A DNA stretch of 64,000 bases from Flavobacterium undicola (GTDB lineage: Bacteria > Bacteroidota > Bacteroidia > Flavobacteriales > Flavobacteriaceae), in the NCBI RefSeq assembly GCF_009909155.2, contig NZ_JAAAPM020000003.1:1-64000 (forward strand), given 5' to 3'. Positions 62,607 through 64,000 of this stretch are shown here, piece after piece (position 1 is the first letter of the stretch; each line of letters opens with the position of its first letter). The translations under genes and the position numbers were made by a program. Under the pieces are notes generated by a model. The model was not told the DNA's origin. It searched no databases and saw only the letters and a program-made list of their open reading frames with translations.

Positions 62607-64000
62607 ATGTCCTTTAAAAATAAAGTAGCAAGCCTCATTTTGCTTGCAACGATAGTTCGCTGCATTATTGCTTTTTCAATAGGTTTAGGAAATGATGAAG
62701 TTTATTATGTTAACTATGCTCAGCATTTGCAATGGAATTATTTTGACCATCCACCCTTGGTTGCTTTGTTAATCCGGTTAACCACTTTTAATTTGATGCT
62801 AACGTCTGATTTTTTCATTCGATTAGGCCCGATTCTTTTAGCTGCCGCCAATACTTATTTGATGTATGCTATTGGAAAAAAAATCAAAGATGAAAAAGCC
62901 GGTTTCATTGCTGCTTTACTTTATACTTCCTCCATTTATGCAAGTATTATTGCAGGTATTTTTATTATGCCTGATGCACCACAATTGTTTTTTTGGATTT
63001 TAAGTCTCTACTTTTTAGTACATTTAATTACTAACCCAGAGAATAAAAAAAAATCAAATTTGTACTTGATATTGTTTGGATTAAGTACAGGTCTGTGCGT
63101 GATGAGTAAGGTTCACGGAGTATTTTTGTGGTTTGGATTCGGACTGTATATTCTTATTTACAATCGAAAGCTACTTTCAAACGGCTATCTGTACCTATCG
63201 GTATTATTGACGCTTTTAGTGATTTCACCTATTTTATTTTGGAATATAGAAAATAATTTTATCACTTACACTTTTCATAGTAATCGGGTAAGCATCAATC
63301 GGGGAATCAATCCTAATAGCTTTATTCGGGAGTTTTTTGGCGGACTAGCATATAATAATCCAATCAATTATTTTATAGTCATAATTACTTTAGTTGCCTG
63401 TTGGAAAAGAAGAATTAATATCCAAATTAATCATATTAGACTCTTGCTTTTAATGAGCTTGCCTTTGATTGGAATTTTATTGTTTGTTTCGTTGTTTAGA
63501 GATACTTTACCACACTGGTCTGGCCCGGGATTCACCGCTTTATTATTACTTGCCGCCTGTTATTTATCTGATTTAAAAATTAATTCCCGACTGCCCCAAT
63601 TAGTCTATTATGCTAATTATTTAATTGTAGGTGTAAGTTTTCTTGGAATTCTAGTACTATCATTTTACCCCGGAACCTTAGGTAAAACCGATGAAACCAG
63701 TTTAGGTAAAGGAGATGTAACTTTAGATATGTACGATTGGGATTTTTTCAAAACTGAAGTTAATAAAATAATTCAGAAGAATAAATTAGAAAAGAAAACC
63801 AACACCAATTTTATCATCAACAACAAATGGTTTCCGGGGGCACATATTGATAATTATATTGCAGCACCTCTTCATCTTAATTTTGTTGCCATTGGAAAAC
63901 TGGAAGATATCCATACCTACCATTGGCTGAATCAATTCAGAAAACCCATTCAAAAAGGAGATAACGCCTACTATATTACCGTTTCGAATAATTTTAGCGA
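62607..64000 (+). CDS. Glycosyltransferase family 39-like protein (runs off the window)
   Basis: Open from the ATG at 62607 to the window end (464 complete codons, no stop). The N-terminus has the GT39/ArnT pattern: GLGNDEVYYVNYAQHLQWNYFDHPPLVALLIR, where the acidic pair in NDE is in the first external loop, followed by eight or more hydrophobic segments. Members transfer a sugar from polyprenyl phosphate to lipid A, protein or glycan. The C-terminal part is a soluble domain beginning near residue 365. The end is beyond the window. Confidence 0.9.
   Translation, partial: MSFKNKVASLILLATIVRCIIAFSIGLGNDEVYYVNYAQHLQWNYFDHPPLVALLIRLTTFNLMLTSDFFIRLGPILLAAANTYLMYAIGKKIKDEKAGFIAALLYTSSIYASIIAGIFIMPDAPQLFFWILSLYFLVHLITNPENKKKSNLYLILFGLSTGLCVMSKVHGVFLWFGFGLYILIYNRKLLSNGYLYLSVLLTLLVISPILFWNIENNFITYTFHSNRVSINRGINPNSFIREFFGGLAYNNPINYFIVIITLVACWKRRINIQINHIRLLLLMSLPLIGILLFVSLFRDTLPHWSGPGFTALLLLAACYLSDLKINSRLPQLVYYANYLIVGVSFLGILVLSFYPGTLGKTDETSLGKGDVTLDMYDWDFFKTEVNKIIQKNKLEKKTNTNFIINNKWFPGAHIDNYIAAPLHLNFVAIGKLEDIHTYHWLNQFRKPIQKGDNAYYITVSNNFS

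Overview
The window looks like a chromosome segment of a Bacteroidota bacterium close to Flavobacterium. The evidence is an AT-rich genome, A-rich stretches instead of Shine-Dalgarno sites before most start codons, many matches to the Bacteroidota -7 promoter box TAnnTTTG, the gliding genes gldE and gldD, a very large secreted protein with a type IX (type B) sorting domain, TonB-dependent receptors and a bacterial heptaprenylglyceryl phosphate synthase. No rRNA, tRNA, CRISPR array, transposase or integrase gene was found.

Layout. 1-576 holds a nested fold-back repeat and a strong terminator hairpin. 577-8623 carries the type IX cargo protein, polA and a LacI-type regulator. 8978-11861 is the ribosomal block rplM-rpsI, rpsB, tsf. 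Then come a queuosine-precursor transporter and tag. 13286-20452 is a complete thiamine operon behind a TPP riboswitch (thiS, thiC, a TenI/ThiE-like gene, thiD, thiE, thiG, thiH, thiF). 20594-28227 holds an M14 peptidase, aat, a DUF3127 protein, an orphan histidine kinase, two secreted transglutaminase-like paralogs, a HIT protein, greA and a Rieske-like lipoprotein. 28286-34167 has a TonB-dependent receptor under a second TPP riboswitch, followed on the same strand by arfB, a DUF4301 gene, a PnuC-type transporter and pcrB. With the biosynthetic operon this makes a thiamine supply system: synthesis in one cluster, outer- and probably inner-membrane uptake in the other, and the receptor controlled by the same ligand as the operon.

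34367-41209 holds a Crp/Fnr regulator, a small membrane protein plus truncated hemoglobin behind a palindrome placed for class II activation, a phosphopantetheinyl transferase, ahcY and an outer-membrane beta-barrel protein. 41880-46525 holds rpmA, rplU, an M16 peptidase pair and an EamA transporter. 46672-50436 is an accessory island of small secreted proteins with two tandem-duplicated pairs and an LprI-like protein. 50614-56419 is housekeeping: gldD, gldE, ssb, mutY, hup, a 30-residue very basic protein and an RNase E/G. 56702-64000 is more variable: an unknown membrane-anchored coiled-coil protein, a hipB-hipA toxin-antitoxin pair, an MFS/AraC pair, and an envelope cluster (PAP2 phosphatase, GtrA, GT39 glycosyltransferase cut by the window end).

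The most unusual structure is not a gene. Many spacers are built of phase-locked 7-bp units, often about twelve units (84 bp) arranged as two inverted arms, and one such array has been read into the start of a TonB receptor gene. Other repeat families are GC-rich palindromes (one inside mutY), a fold-back element present in two diverged copies, and a 'ctttgcggtta' family. A terminator-like hairpin in the greA leader and a Rieske-like protein lacking its histidine ligands are also worth testing.
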